DNA from: CAZKXU01 sp964556665
GTDB lineage: Bacteria > Bdellovibrionota_C > UBA2361 > CAZKXU01
Direction of reading: 5' to 3'
NCBI GenBank assembly: GCA_964556665.1
Contig: CAZKXU010000004.1
Span: 1 to 62,197 of the forward strand
DNA length: 62,197 bases
The notes below the pieces were generated by a model. That model ran no database searches. It saw nothing but the letters and a program-made list of their open reading frames with translations, and was not told where the DNA came from. Numbering within the stretch: the first letter of the stretch is position 1; every line of letters begins with the position of its first letter. A program made the position numbers and the translations under genes. This document shows, piece after piece, positions 7,656-16,922 of this stretch.

Positions 7656-10600
7656 ATGATGAATCGAATCATCATCCTTTATGTTTTCTTACTGCCAACC
7701 TTACTTTTAGCACAGGATAGTTTTAAACCATCCTCTGGTGTTCCAATTCCGCTTCAACCTTGGGTTAATTGGGTTGAATCACAACATCCGGAGTGGCGCT
7801 GTGCCCAGGTAGGAAATGAGCCGGTATGTGTCTGGCCTGGAAGTGCCAAACTTGAACTGCGCAATAATGGAGGCTCATTCGAACTAAATGCTGAACTATT
7901 ACGCAAAAGCCAGGTGGCTCTTCCATATCAGAAAGGCATTCAACCGTACGACCTTAAAGTTGTAGATCGGGTGAGAGGCGAGACAACACCTGCCTTAATT
8001 GTAGATAATAATAAGGCCTCCCTTCTATTAGATGCTGGGTCCTATATGATATCAGGGCTGCTCGCCTGGGATACTCTGCCCCCAGAGATTCCTGTGCCTA
8101 TGGAGTATGGGATTCTCTCTGTCTCCCTAGCCTCCGACATAGAAAAGCTTCGGATTGAGAGAACAACAAATACTATAAAATTAGAGCCGGAGATAAATAC
8201 TACCACCTCAGATGGACTTAACATCAATATTTATAGACGGCTTGTTGATGGCTCTCCGTTAAGAATAGATACTAGGATCGTACTGCGTGTATCAGGAGCA
8301 GCCCGCTCTCTTGAACTTGGCTCTGTTCTTCTTCCAGGATCACTCCCTGTAAATGTCCATGCTACACTTTCGTATCAGTTTGATTCAGCAGGTAGGCTCT
8401 CATTGGAGCTTACACCTGGAGAACACACTGTTAGCATCGAAAGCGTGATGGAACAACCTGTATTAAGGCTCACTCGGCCAAACAATTTTATAAAAGAATG
8501 GCCTATAGAAGAGCTCTGGAGCTGGGTGGAAGATGCAGCGTTTCGATCTGTTGAGCTGCGTGGCATTTCGGCTGTACAGGCTGAGTTGACTACAATGCCG
8601 ATCGACTGGCAGGGTGGCGCTGCTTATGCAGTTCCTTCAGGTGCTGAAGCTTCACTATTAGAGATTCGACGAGGTGAGCAATCAACCCAAGCACAGGCTC
8701 TTATACTTAATCGTGAGATGTGGCTAGACCTTGACGGAGGAGGCTTTACCGTACGAGATAAGATTAAAGGACGGATCTCAGGAAGCTACCGCTTGAATGC
8801 ATTAGATGAGCTTAAGATCGGCCGTGCTATTGTAAACGGGGCTCCATGGTTCATATCAAAAGATCCGAACTCTGAACGTAGCGGACTAGATCTTAGAGAA
8901 TCCGATGTCGAGATAGAAGCAGTCTCCATACTTGATGGAACTCGTACATTTTCAGCAGTAGGTTACGACACCGACTTAAGTCAGTTGAATATATCTTTGC
9001 ATCTGCCCCCGCTTGCACGTCTCTTTAATGTTAGTGGTGCACGTGCTCCATCGAGCTGGATAGAGGCATGGACTCTACTTGGTATTTTTGGGTGTCTTTT
9101 ATTAATTGTAGCTACCAACAGAATTTTGGGTCGCAAAGTTGCAATCATAATAGGAGTCCTGATTCCTTTAAGTCATCAGGAGTTCTTAGTTCCACGTATG
9201 CTATTTATACACCTTCTTATAGTAGTGTTGTGGTATACATTAGTAACAGATAAAAACTCTGTCTGGGGCGCAATCAGTCGATCCCTAATCTATGTTACAT
9301 TTATAGCTTGGTGCTTAGAGGCGCTTGCCTTTGCAAAGCTTCAGTTTAGTCAGTTTCTGTACCCTCAACTTGAAGCTGGCTCCAGATACCGTACTGCAAT
9401 TCAGGAGATTGCTATCGCGCTCGAAAGAAGCTTCTTAGCATGGCCGCTTATTCTGTTGTTGCTCGCTCTTGCTATTCTTAGTCTAAGTTGGATTTTTAAT
9501 TACAAATCGACCTGGCAATTAGTAAAACGATCTGCTGCTGTATTGGTGTTGGGTGTGGTAGTTTTTAGCTTCGTAGGCGGGTATCTTTTCTCGATACTTA
9601 TTGAGAACAAAGGGCCTCGGCGCACAGTCGCATCTTCTAAAGCTTACACTCCCGAGGAGGGATTGCAGAGTCGAAAACTTTATAAAGAGTATGAGAGTAA
9701 TAGCATTGGAAAGACTGTAGCTCTAATGGATTTAAATGAGCCTGCAGCGCTACCAACATACGAGCAGAAAAAACTACTTACCGGCCCAGCTATCCCTAGC
9801 TGGAATTGGCGTACACATAATATCTGGTTAAAAGGACCTGTCTTAGCAGACAGCCAAATAGGAGTTTCATTTTTATCACCTGGCTTTGTTAGATTCCTAA
9901 GTGGTCTGCGAGCAGCTCTAACCCTGTATCTTATCATGCTTGTATTTAGGAGAATCGGATTCTCATTTAACCTGCCGCTGCGTGGATTGGCAACGAGCGC
10001 AGCCCTCATTCTCATTCTCATTTTATTACCGCATAACGCAGCAGCCCAGTTTCCAGATCAGGATCTGCTTAAGAGCTTAGAAGCGAGGATGAGTGCTGAG
10101 CGTTGCACGCTTCCTGATTGTGCTGCTATTGAGAGTGCTACGATTTCTATAGTTGACGATCGTATAGAGATATCGATGATTGGATATAGTAATGGCAGAG
10201 CCGCAATTAACATACCTGGCCCTTACTCCTCTTTTGCACCGACAGCAGTAAGAATAAATGGACGACCCTCTGTAGCTTTGAGAAGAAATTCATCCGATTT
10301 TATTCAGGCAAGAACAGAGAATGGTAGAAATACTATCGAAGTTTCAGGTACTGCACCTGCTAATTCATTTACGTTGCAGTTCCCTAGCAAACCTCTACAT
10401 CTTAACGTTGAGGCTAGGAATTGGATTAGCGAAGGGATTTCAGCAGGCGGCACAACAGATGGAACAGTTCGCTTTACCCGTAAGAGAAGTGACAAAGTCG
10501 AGAATCGAAAGGCATCTGCTGCAGTACTTCCAGGCTGGATAATTGCCAAACGCCGCTTCTTAATCGGTGAGGATATTTCAATTTCAACACAGTTAGAACG

Positions 10601-11840
10601 GTTGGGAGATGTTAGTCATAGCAGACAGCTTAGACTTCCCCTGCTTAGAGGAGAGCAGGTTACTTCGGCCGGCTTTAGCGCTGAGAATGGGGAGCTTGTA
10701 GTCAACTTTAAGCCTGCCGAGAAATTCCTGAATTTTAACAGCCTGCTCCCGTATAAGGCAGAGCTGAAACTTGAATCACAAAAGGGTCGTTCACTGAGTG
10801 AGATTTGGGAGGTAGCTTGCAAACCCATAGTTTCCTGCAGCGCTTCTGGCCTGAAGCCAACCTCATCTGCTAGTGAGGGCCAGCGTGAATGGCATTTCGA
10901 TCCGTTTCCTGGTGAGCTGACTACAATTAAGGTGCGCGCGTTGGATAGTGTTGGTGGTGACTTTGTTACTATTGATGAAGTTACGAGTCGTCAGGAGTTT
11001 GGAGCTTATATGAGAAGTGCAGATCTTAGTATCACTGTCAGAGTTTCAGAGCAGGCCCCATTTTGGTTTGAATTACCGGAGGGTGCTGTAGTTAAAGGTG
11101 CTACCTTAGATGGAAAAGGAGCCATTTCGATCGAAGGGAGAAAATTATCCGCCCTCCTGTCACCCGGCTCGCATGAGCTTAAGGCGAGCTATACTGAGGG
11201 GGATAAAGCAGGCATCTTCGATCGTGTCTCTGCCGTAACTTTCAGTCATCCTGCTCATAATGTAAAGGTGCAGATCTCTCCGACAGATGAACGCTGGCTG
11301 CTCTTTACCGGCGGCACAAGCTGGGGACCCTCTGTCGTATTTTGGGGGAAGCTAATCATGGTAATATTGATTGTCCTTGGATTATCTAATGTTGGACTTC
11401 TTACACTTACTCCGCTAGCCTCTCTGTTTTTAGGTATAGGCTTAACGACCCTGCCCATGATCAGGATCTGGATTCCACTCACCTGGTTGGCAGCACTTGC
11501 TCTTTATGCTGCTCAGCGCCAGATTTTTAAATCTATTCCGCGAAATATATTTTTAGTAGGCTTTGCTCTCCTTACTGTTCTCTCGCTTGCCTGTATATAT
11601 GAGGTTATCGAGTATGGACTTGTCTTAACTCCGCCTATGTTAGTAGTAGGTGGCCAGTCAACTGCAGCCTCGTTGAACTGGTATCTTGATCATGGCGGTA
11701 CGGTGCTTTTCAGACCCTGGATAATATGGCTGCCGTTGTGGACCTGGCGCTTACTGATGCTTGTATGGTCGACCTGGATGGTAGTAATGATTATTAAATG
11801 GATTAAACAGTCAATTGAAATTGTAAGGGTAAAAGTATAG
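7656..11840 (+). CDS. Very large duplicated membrane protein of unknown function
   Basis: 1,394 aa with an N-terminal signal peptide (ending LLLAQ, about residue 20). A long beta-rich periplasmic region (about 21-465) is followed by a cluster of hydrophobic helices (about 470-655), another helix pair near 750-800 ending in a signal-like AAAQ, a second beta-rich region (about 800-1,220) and a final membrane cluster. The two halves look like a duplication: each starts with a short segment with two close cysteines (RCAQVGNEPVC; RCTLPDC), continues with beta-strands, and enters the membrane through a matching stretch (LFNVSGARAPS...W and LFTGGTSWGPS...W). I do not recognise a family. It precedes the HIT gene by ten bases, so the two may be co-transcribed. 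Inferred role: an envelope scaffold or transport-associated protein. Confidence 0.8.
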   Translation: MMNRIIILYVFLLPTLLLAQDSFKPSSGVPIPLQPWVNWVESQHPEWRCAQVGNEPVCVWPGSAKLELRNNGGSFELNAELLRKSQVALPYQKGIQPYDLKVVDRVRGETTPALIVDNNKASLLLDAGSYMISGLLAWDTLPPEIPVPMEYGILSVSLASDIEKLRIERTTNTIKLEPEINTTTSDGLNINIYRRLVDGSPLRIDTRIVLRVSGAARSLELGSVLLPGSLPVNVHATLSYQFDSAGRLSLELTPGEHTVSIESVMEQPVLRLTRPNNFIKEWPIEELWSWVEDAAFRSVELRGISAVQAELTTMPIDWQGGAAYAVPSGAEASLLEIRRGEQSTQAQALILNREMWLDLDGGGFTVRDKIKGRISGSYRLNALDELKIGRAIVNGAPWFISKDPNSERSGLDLRESDVEIEAVSILDGTRTFSAVGYDTDLSQLNISLHLPPLARLFNVSGARAPSSWIEAWTLLGIFGCLLLIVATNRILGRKVAIIIGVLIPLSHQEFLVPRMLFIHLLIVVLWYTLVTDKNSVWGAISRSLIYVTFIAWCLEALAFAKLQFSQFLYPQLEAGSRYRTAIQEIAIALERSFLAWPLILLLLALAILSLSWIFNYKSTWQLVKRSAAVLVLGVVVFSFVGGYLFSILIENKGPRRTVASSKAYTPEEGLQSRKLYKEYESNSIGKTVALMDLNEPAALPTYEQKKLLTGPAIPSWNWRTHNIWLKGPVLADSQIGVSFLSPGFVRFLSGLRAALTLYLIMLVFRRIGFSFNLPLRGLATSAALILILILLPHNAAAQFPDQDLLKSLEARMSAERCTLPDCAAIESATISIVDDRIEISMIGYSNGRAAINIPGPYSSFAPTAVRINGRPSVALRRNSSDFIQARTENGRNTIEVSGTAPANSFTLQFPSKPLHLNVEARNWISEGISAGGTTDGTVRFTRKRSDKVENRKASAAVLPGWIIAKRRFLIGEDISISTQLERLGDVSHSRQLRLPLLRGEQVTSAGFSAENGELVVNFKPAEKFLNFNSLLPYKAELKLESQKGRSLSEIWEVACKPIVSCSASGLKPTSSASEGQREWHFDPFPGELTTIKVRALDSVGGDFVTIDEVTSRQEFGAYMRSADLSITVRVSEQAPFWFELPEGAVVKGATLDGKGAISIEGRKLSALLSPGSHELKASYTEGDKAGIFDRVSAVTFSHPAHNVKVQISPTDERWLLFTGGTSWGPSVVFWGKLIMVILIVLGLSNVGLLTLTPLASLFLGIGLTTLPMIRIWIPLTWLAALALYAAQRQIFKSIPRNIFLVGFALLTVLSLACIYEVIEYGLVLTPPMLVVGGQSTAASLNWYLDHGGTVLFRPWIIWLPLWTWRLLMLVWSTWMVVMIIKWIKQSIEIVRVKV

Positions 11841-11849
11841 ATTTACTAT

Positions 11850-12203
11850 ATGGCAGATTCAAACGACACGGTATTTGGAAAAATTATTAGAAAAGAGATT
11901 CCAGCAGAGATAGTTTATGAAACTGAGACAGTTCTCGCTTTCAAAGATATTACTCCGCGTGCCCCTACACATATTATTGTAATACCGAAGAGATATATTC
12001 CTAAGCTCTCAGATGCCGTACAGTCCGATCGTGATGTGCTGGGTGAACTGATGCTCTCCATCACGTCGATAGTAAAGCAGCTAAATATTCCTGAAGATGG
12101 TTTTAGAGTAGTTATTAATAACGGTGCCAAAGCTGGACAAACAGTTTTTCATCTCCATCTTCATCTAATGGCGGGAAGGCCGTTTAATTGGCCGCCGGGG
12201 TAG
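11850..12203 (+). CDS. hinT: HIT-family purine nucleotide phosphoramidase (HinT-like)
   Basis: A 117-aa protein with the histidine triad H101-L-H103-L-H105 in FHLHLHLMAGR. The middle histidine is the known nucleotidyl-accepting nucleophile. The N-terminal IF-like segment (VFGKIIRKEIPAEIVYE) and the HIIVIPK strand match HinT/PKCI-type proteins, which hydrolyse AMP-lysine and other adenosine phosphoramidates in the cytoplasm. The start lies ten bases after the giant membrane-protein gene and eight bases before the crotonase gene, so it sits inside a probable transcription unit. No clear Shine-Dalgarno is seen. Confidence 0.92.
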   Translation: MADSNDTVFGKIIRKEIPAEIVYETETVLAFKDITPRAPTHIIVIPKRYIPKLSDAVQSDRDVLGELMLSITSIVKQLNIPEDGFRVVINNGAKAGQTVFHLHLHLMAGRPFNWPPG

Positions 12204-12210
12204 GGTATAT

Positions 12211-13002
12211 ATGTCAATAATGGAAGAGGAAGTAGTAAAAGTCGAACAGCATGGATCTACCTTAGAGCTAACGATCAATCGCCCAAAGGCACTAAATGCA
12301 CTTAACTTAGATGTCTTAGTAGCACTGTCTCAGGCATTTGAGCGGGCAGGGCGTGATAATCAACTTAGAGCAGTAATAATTACCGGTGCTGGAGAGAAAG
12401 CTTTTGTTGCCGGTGCTGATATAGCAGGCATGGTAGATCTGGGTCCGCGACCGATAGCAGACTATATAGAACTTGGACAGCGCGTAATGCGCCAAATAGA
12501 GAAATTTCAGTTACCGGTAATCGCAGCAGTAAATGGTTTTGCGCTAGGCGGCGGGCTTGAGCTGGCTCTTGCATGTGATATGGTAGTAGCTGCTAGGAAT
12601 GCAAAGCTTGGGACCCCTGAGGTAAGCCTTGCCATTATTCCCGGATTCGGTGGTACGCAACGTTTAATACAACGGTGTGGAATAGGGCAGGCACGCAGGC
12701 TTGTTTTAACAGGTGAGCTAATTGATGCAGATGAGGCTGCTAGGATCGGGGTGATAGAGAAAGTTGTTGAGTCCGCCGATCTATTAACCCAGGCACGTGC
12801 TTGGGGAGATATGGTTAGCAAAAAGGGACCTTTAGCAGTAATGGAAGGGAAGAGTGTTATTGCACGCTCACAGGAGCAGAGCCTCCTTAGCGGCCTACAG
12901 TTAGAGGTTGAGGCGTTTTTAAAGCTCTTCGGTACCTCTGATCGAGAGGAGGGGATGCGAGCTTTTATGCAGAAGCGTGAGGCTAAGTTTGTTGGGAAGT
13001 GA
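12211..13002 (+). CDS. Enoyl-CoA hydratase (crotonase family)
   Basis: A 263-aa crotonase-fold enzyme expected to hydrate trans-2-enoyl-CoA to 3-hydroxyacyl-CoA in short-chain beta-oxidation. The oxyanion-hole segments AFVAGADI and GFALGGGLELALACD are intact, and both catalytic glutamates are present (GLE in that motif and PEVSLAIIPGFGGTQ). The segment ends in a typical C-terminal helix (MQKREAKF). An internal ATG three codons in (MEEEVVKV) is an alternative start. It is followed by acyl-CoA dehydrogenase and mutase genes in the same direction, which fits short- or branched-chain acyl-CoA catabolism. Exact substrate length is not readable from sequence. Confidence 0.9.
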   Translation: MSIMEEEVVKVEQHGSTLELTINRPKALNALNLDVLVALSQAFERAGRDNQLRAVIITGAGEKAFVAGADIAGMVDLGPRPIADYIELGQRVMRQIEKFQLPVIAAVNGFALGGGLELALACDMVVAARNAKLGTPEVSLAIIPGFGGTQRLIQRCGIGQARRLVLTGELIDADEAARIGVIEKVVESADLLTQARAWGDMVSKKGPLAVMEGKSVIARSQEQSLLSGLQLEVEAFLKLFGTSDREEGMRAFMQKREAKFVGK

Positions 13003-13015
13003 GCTGCGGTTCTTT

Positions 13016-13091
13016 ACTGGAACCTCGGACATATTGCCAACAACTTATCCCCATTCAGCACGTTTGCGGGCAAGATGCCCGCGGTCCCAGT
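13016..13091. repeat. Eroded copy of the palindromic intergenic repeat
   Basis: The right arm is well kept (TTTGCGGGCAAGATGCCCGC followed by GGTCCCAGT), while the left arm survives only as ACTGGAACCTCGG. It lies between the crotonase and acyl-CoA dehydrogenase genes. Confidence 0.65.
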
Positions 13092-13121
13092 TAGCAACAG
13101 CTTCTTTACTACAGTATAACT

Positions 13122-14285
13122 ATGACATGGCTTGACGGCTTTAAATTTGATCTGACTGAAGAGGAGCGCATGGCGCAGGAGACGGCGCGCTCATTTGCTG
13201 AGAACGAGGTGTTACCATTAGCAGCAAAAATAGATCATGAACATTATTTCCCAAAAGAGCTGATCCCTAAGATGGGAGCGCTTGGATTTATGGGAGCGAC
13301 TGTGCCAACAGAGTATGATGGCGCAGGTTTTTCACAGAAAGCCTACTGTCTTATCATAGAAGAGCTTGCAGCTGCCTGCGCATCAACTTCTATTATTTGT
13401 AGTGCACATAACTCTCTTTGCATCTCACCTATCGTTGATTACGGAAGTGCTCAGCAAAAAAAAGATTATCTGCCGAAACTTGCCACAGGAAAATGGATCG
13501 GCTGCTTCGCACTATCAGAACCAGGCACTGGCAGTGATGCAGCATCCTTGTCATGTCGTGCAGAGAAGAGAGGCAATAAATATATAATTAATGGCACTAA
13601 GAATTGGATTACAAACGGCCCTGAATCCGATGTTTGTGTCCTCTTTACTACTGAGAACCCGGCTGCTGGTCATAAGGGGGTTACAGCCTTTGTACACTCA
13701 ATGAAGGCGAAAGGTGTAAGCTCTGGCAAGCGTGAGGAGAAGCTTGGCATCTGTGGTTCGCCTACATCCAGCATTACATACGACAATGTTGAGCTTACTG
13801 AGGAGAATGTATTGGGCGGTGCGCTAAACGGCTTTAAAGTTGCAATGTCGACTCTAAATGGCGGCCGCATGGGAGTTGCTTCACAGGCAATAGGAATCGC
13901 TCGCGCTGCATTGCGTGATGCAATGGCTTATGCGAAAACGCGCAAAACTTTCGGCAAAACAATCTCCGAGCATCAAAGTATTCAGAACTATATTGCGGAC
14001 ATGATCGTAGATATTGATGCAGCTCGTTACTTAACTTTAGCGGCGGCAAATTTAAAAGATCATAAGAAGCCCTATATACGTGAAGCCGCTATGGCTAAAT
14101 TATTTGCATCGGAGGCAGCAATGCGAGCAAGTATCAAAGGGGTGCAGATACATGGTGGTTACGGTTATGTAAAGGAGTTCCCAGCAGAGCGTCATCTTCG
14201 GGATGCTAAAATTACAGAGATTTATGAGGGTACAAGTGAGATCCAGCGGCTTGTGATAGCAGGACATCTGTTGAAGGAGGGATAG
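13122..14285 (+). CDS. Short-chain acyl-CoA dehydrogenase
   Basis: A FAD flavoprotein of 387 aa, the usual length for short/medium-chain acyl-CoA dehydrogenases, which make the first double bond of beta-oxidation and pass electrons to ETF. Seen: the FAD/substrate signature CFALSEPGTGSDA, the middle beta-domain, the R-rich helix (KTRKTFGKTISEHQ) and the catalytic glutamate E369 in IYEGTSEIQRL near the C-terminus, the butyryl-CoA-type position. It is flanked on both sides by palindromic repeats, so it may be transcribed separately from the crotonase upstream. Short- or short-branched-chain specificity is inferred. Confidence 0.92.
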   Translation: MTWLDGFKFDLTEEERMAQETARSFAENEVLPLAAKIDHEHYFPKELIPKMGALGFMGATVPTEYDGAGFSQKAYCLIIEELAAACASTSIICSAHNSLCISPIVDYGSAQQKKDYLPKLATGKWIGCFALSEPGTGSDAASLSCRAEKRGNKYIINGTKNWITNGPESDVCVLFTTENPAAGHKGVTAFVHSMKAKGVSSGKREEKLGICGSPTSSITYDNVELTEENVLGGALNGFKVAMSTLNGGRMGVASQAIGIARAALRDAMAYAKTRKTFGKTISEHQSIQNYIADMIVDIDAARYLTLAAANLKDHKKPYIREAAMAKLFASEAAMRASIKGVQIHGGYGYVKEFPAERHLRDAKITEIYEGTSEIQRLVIAGHLLKEG

Positions 14286-14292
14286 TGTTCAC

Positions 14293-14368
14293 ACTGGGAC
14301 CGCGGGCTTCTAGCCCGCAACGCAGCTCCTTCAGGCTCGTTTGCGGGCTAGAAGCCCGCGCTCCCAGT
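14293..14368. repeat. Intact palindromic repeat copy (two hairpins and spacer)
   Basis: Starts ACTGGGACC, then hairpin GCGGGCTTCTAGCCCGC, a 20-odd-base spacer, a second hairpin GCGGGCTAGAAGCCCGC and GCTCCCAGT. The outer ends are complementary, so the whole element can form a cruciform. It lies between the acyl-CoA dehydrogenase and mutase genes. Confidence 0.9.
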
Positions 14369-14420
14369 AGAAAGATTAGTATACAGCGTACTAGCAACTT
14401 AGATTTTAAATAGTATCAAA

Positions 14421-16094
14421 ATGGCAACTAAACCTAAAAAAGCTAAAACAGTGAAATCCGCATCCCTCAAGGAGTGGCAAGATGCACGTTATAAGAAACA
14501 GAAGGAGCGTATTTCAGAATTTCAATCCATAAGTTTTAGAAAGCAGCCTGAGCTAGTAACTCCAGAAAATCAAGGCAAGTCTGATTATCGGGAGAGTTTA
14601 GGATATCCTGGAGAATTCCCCTTTACTCGCGGCGTACAGCCCAGCATGTACCGCGGCCGGCTCTGGACAATGCGCCAATTTGCCGGTTTTGGCACACCTG
14701 AGGATACTAATAAACGGTTTAAATATCTTTTGGAGCATGGCCAGACAGGACTATCTACTGCTTTTGATATGCCTTCTCTTATGGGCTATGACCCAGACCA
14801 TCCTAAATCTCAAGGTGAAGTTGGAAGGGAAGGAGTTTCAGTATCAACTATTGATGACATGGAGCGCTTATTCGCAGGAATAGATCAGGACAAAGTTACC
14901 ACATCTATGACCATTAACTGCAGCGCCACAGTCGCTATGGCGATGTATTTCTGTATGGCGCGACGCCGCGGTCTTAGCTTTGACAAGTTGGGCGGAACCA
15001 TTCAGAACGATATGTTCAAGGAATTTATCGCCCAAAAAGAGTGGATCTGCCCACCGTCGCCAGCCGTAAAACTTGCCTGTGATATTATAGAATTCTGCGC
15101 CAAAGAGGCGCCGCGCTTTAATCCGATCAGCATAAGCGGATATCACATAAGGGAAGCAGGAGCGACTGCGGTGCAGGAGCTTGCATTTACCTTAGCCGAT
15201 GGTATCGGATATGTAGAGCACTGTGTCGCGCGCGGCATGGATATAGATAGCTTTGCTCCGCGTCTATCTTTCTTCTTTGATGTGCATAATGATTTTTTTG
15301 AGGAGATTGCAAAATTTAGAGCAGCGCGAAGAATCTGGGCGCACCTAATGCGGGATCGTTTTGGTGCAGAGGATGAGGCTTCGATGAAGCTAAGAACGCA
15401 TGCCCAAACAGCAGGAGTGAGCCTTACGGCGCAGCAGCCTCTTAACAACGTAGCGCGTGTAGCGTTACAGGCATTGGCAGCTGTCTTAGGCGGAGTTCAA
15501 AGCCTACATACAAACTCAATGGATGAAACCTTATCACTGCCTACTGAGAATGCAGCAAAAGTAGCTTTGCGTACACAACAGATAATAGCAGAGGAAACAG
15601 GGGTGACTCATACAGTCGATCCGTTAGGCGGTTCTTATCATGTAGAACGACTCACTAACGAGATAGAAGCAGAGGCACTGCAATACATCCATAAGATAGA
15701 CGCCATGGGAGGAATGCTTAAAGCGGTTGAGCTTGGCTATCCACAGAAAGAGATAGCTGAATCAGCTTATCAATTCCAGCTCTTAGTTGACGCACAGAAA
15801 TATGGAACAGTTGGCGTAAATGTTTATCAGGATGAACAGGAGCAGGAGATCCCAATACTTCATATCGACTTCGAAAAAGAGGCGCAGCAAATTGAGAGAG
15901 TCAAAGAATTTAAAAAGAAACGGAATAAAACACGATGGCAGGCATCAATGAACGACATTAAACGGGCCTGTGAGGAGAATCGCAATGTTATGCCGGCGCT
16001 TATAGACGGAGTCGATCGAGGGGTGACTTTAGGCGAAATTTCAGATATATATCGTGAAGTTTACGGAGTGTATACCGATCCAGGGTTAATATAG
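14421..16094 (+). CDS. Methylmalonyl-CoA mutase-family large subunit (catalytic TIM barrel)
   Basis: A 557-aa catalytic domain of a B12-dependent acyl-CoA mutase, which rearranges methylmalonyl-CoA to succinyl-CoA or a close relative. Typical family stretches are visible: FPFTRGVQPSMYRGRLWTMRQFAG, FDMPSLMGYDPDHP, SISGYHIREAGA and DPLGGSYHVE. The protein ends before the cobalamin domain, which is encoded separately at 16257-16676, the split architecture of archaeal-type MCM and of isobutyryl-CoA or ethylmalonyl-CoA mutases. The start codon lacks a clear Shine-Dalgarno. Which acyl-CoA is used cannot be settled by eye: the substrate-side residues would need alignment. Confidence 0.9.
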   Translation: MATKPKKAKTVKSASLKEWQDARYKKQKERISEFQSISFRKQPELVTPENQGKSDYRESLGYPGEFPFTRGVQPSMYRGRLWTMRQFAGFGTPEDTNKRFKYLLEHGQTGLSTAFDMPSLMGYDPDHPKSQGEVGREGVSVSTIDDMERLFAGIDQDKVTTSMTINCSATVAMAMYFCMARRRGLSFDKLGGTIQNDMFKEFIAQKEWICPPSPAVKLACDIIEFCAKEAPRFNPISISGYHIREAGATAVQELAFTLADGIGYVEHCVARGMDIDSFAPRLSFFFDVHNDFFEEIAKFRAARRIWAHLMRDRFGAEDEASMKLRTHAQTAGVSLTAQQPLNNVARVALQALAAVLGGVQSLHTNSMDETLSLPTENAAKVALRTQQIIAEETGVTHTVDPLGGSYHVERLTNEIEAEALQYIHKIDAMGGMLKAVELGYPQKEIAESAYQFQLLVDAQKYGTVGVNVYQDEQEQEIPILHIDFEKEAQQIERVKEFKKKRNKTRWQASMNDIKRACEENRNVMPALIDGVDRGVTLGEISDIYREVYGVYTDPGLI

Positions 16095-16137
16095 AACAAA
16101 TTTAAGTAATTGCTCAAAAAGTGTGGGCAAAACTGTA

Positions 16138-16181
16138 GGGGCAGATGGTAATCTGCCCCAGGTGCGAGCGGCAGCTCGCAC
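16138..16181. repeat. Double hairpin between the two mutase subunit genes
   Basis: Two adjacent perfect palindromes: GGGGCAGAT-GGTA-ATCTGCCCC (16138-16159) and GTGCGAGC-GGCA-GCTCGCAC (16162-16181). They differ in sequence from the main repeat family. They are placed within the mutase transcription unit, where they could adjust the ratio of the two subunits. Confidence 0.75.
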
Positions 16182-16256
16182 AAGCCTGGCCTTAATTGGC
16201 AATTATAAATTTAGGACGGCGAATTTCGACTTTCCCACTGATTGTATTTATATTTT

Positions 16257-16676
16257 ATGGCCAAAAAAACTGCTTCAAAAAAATCACCTCTACGTATCCT
16301 CATAGGTAAACCCGGCCTGGATGGCCACGATCGTGGCGCCAAGGTCATAGCACGCGCGCTACGTGATGCTGGTATGGAGGTAATCTATACAGGACTCCAT
16401 CAAACTCCTGAGATGATCGTACGAAGCGCTATACAGGAAGATGTTCAAGCTATCGGTCTAAGTATCCTCTCCGGTGCGCATATGACCCTCTTTCCAGCTG
16501 TGATTGAGCTACTAAAGAAAGAAGGTGCCCCTGATATTATAGTATTTGGGGGCGGTATAGTTCCTAAACCTGATATAGAAAAATTAAAAAAGATCGGTGT
16601 TAAAGAGATCTTCCTTCCTGGTGCGAATACTCAACACGTTGTTAAGTGGATTGAGGAGAATGTGGTTGGTAGATAG
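16257..16676 (+). CDS. Methylmalonyl-CoA mutase-family B12-binding small subunit
   Basis: A 139-aa cobalamin-binding Rossmann-like domain. The lower axial ligand H24 lies in the DxHxxG motif (GLDGHDRGAKV), followed by the LSILSGAH and FGGGIVPKPD segments typical of the family. I prefer the ATG at 16257 (MAKKTASKK, a basic leader) to the upstream in-frame start at 16242. It completes the large subunit 162 bases upstream, giving a two-subunit mutase. A hairpin begins at its stop codon. No GTPase chaperone (MeaB) or epimerase gene is visible in the window. Confidence 0.93.
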   Translation: MAKKTASKKSPLRILIGKPGLDGHDRGAKVIARALRDAGMEVIYTGLHQTPEMIVRSAIQEDVQAIGLSILSGAHMTLFPAVIELLKKEGAPDIIVFGGGIVPKPDIEKLKKIGVKEIFLPGANTQHVVKWIEENVVGR

Positions 16677-16701
16677 TGTCTGTCCCTCAGGACAGACACT
16701 A
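16674..16701 (+). terminator. Hairpin starting at the mutase small-subunit stop codon
   Basis: A perfect 12-bp stem, TAGTGTCTGTCC (16674-16685), loop CTCA, GGACAGACACTA (16690-16701). The first arm includes the TAG stop. No T-run follows, so it may stabilise the 3' end more than terminate. Confidence 0.6.
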
Positions 16702-16861
16702 TTGAGAACGCTAGCTAAAAGGCCAATTTTGCAATCCGCTACAGGCCTTAATCTTAATCGACTCTTTCGCACAAAATATTAAAAAGATTCGACCGAGTAA
16801 AAAAAATTGATTAATATGTAGTATCGGAGTACCTCCCTAGGCGACCGACAGGGAGCCCCAC

Positions 16862-16922
16862 AGATTCTGCACGGGCCTCCCAGACACTTTTTCTCAAAAA
16901 AAGTAGTTCCCGTACAGAATCT
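16862..16922. repeat. Inverted repeat at the end of the minor-pilin operon
   Basis: AGATTCTGCACGGG (16862-16875) pairs with CCCGTACAGAATCT (16909-16922) with one mismatch. Between them lies an inner hairpin ACTTTTT...AAAAAGT. The outer arm reaches into the stop codon of the minus-strand gene, so this is a candidate terminator for the pilin operon. Bases 16702-16861 show only a shorter dyad (CTCCCT...AGGGAG). Confidence 0.6.
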
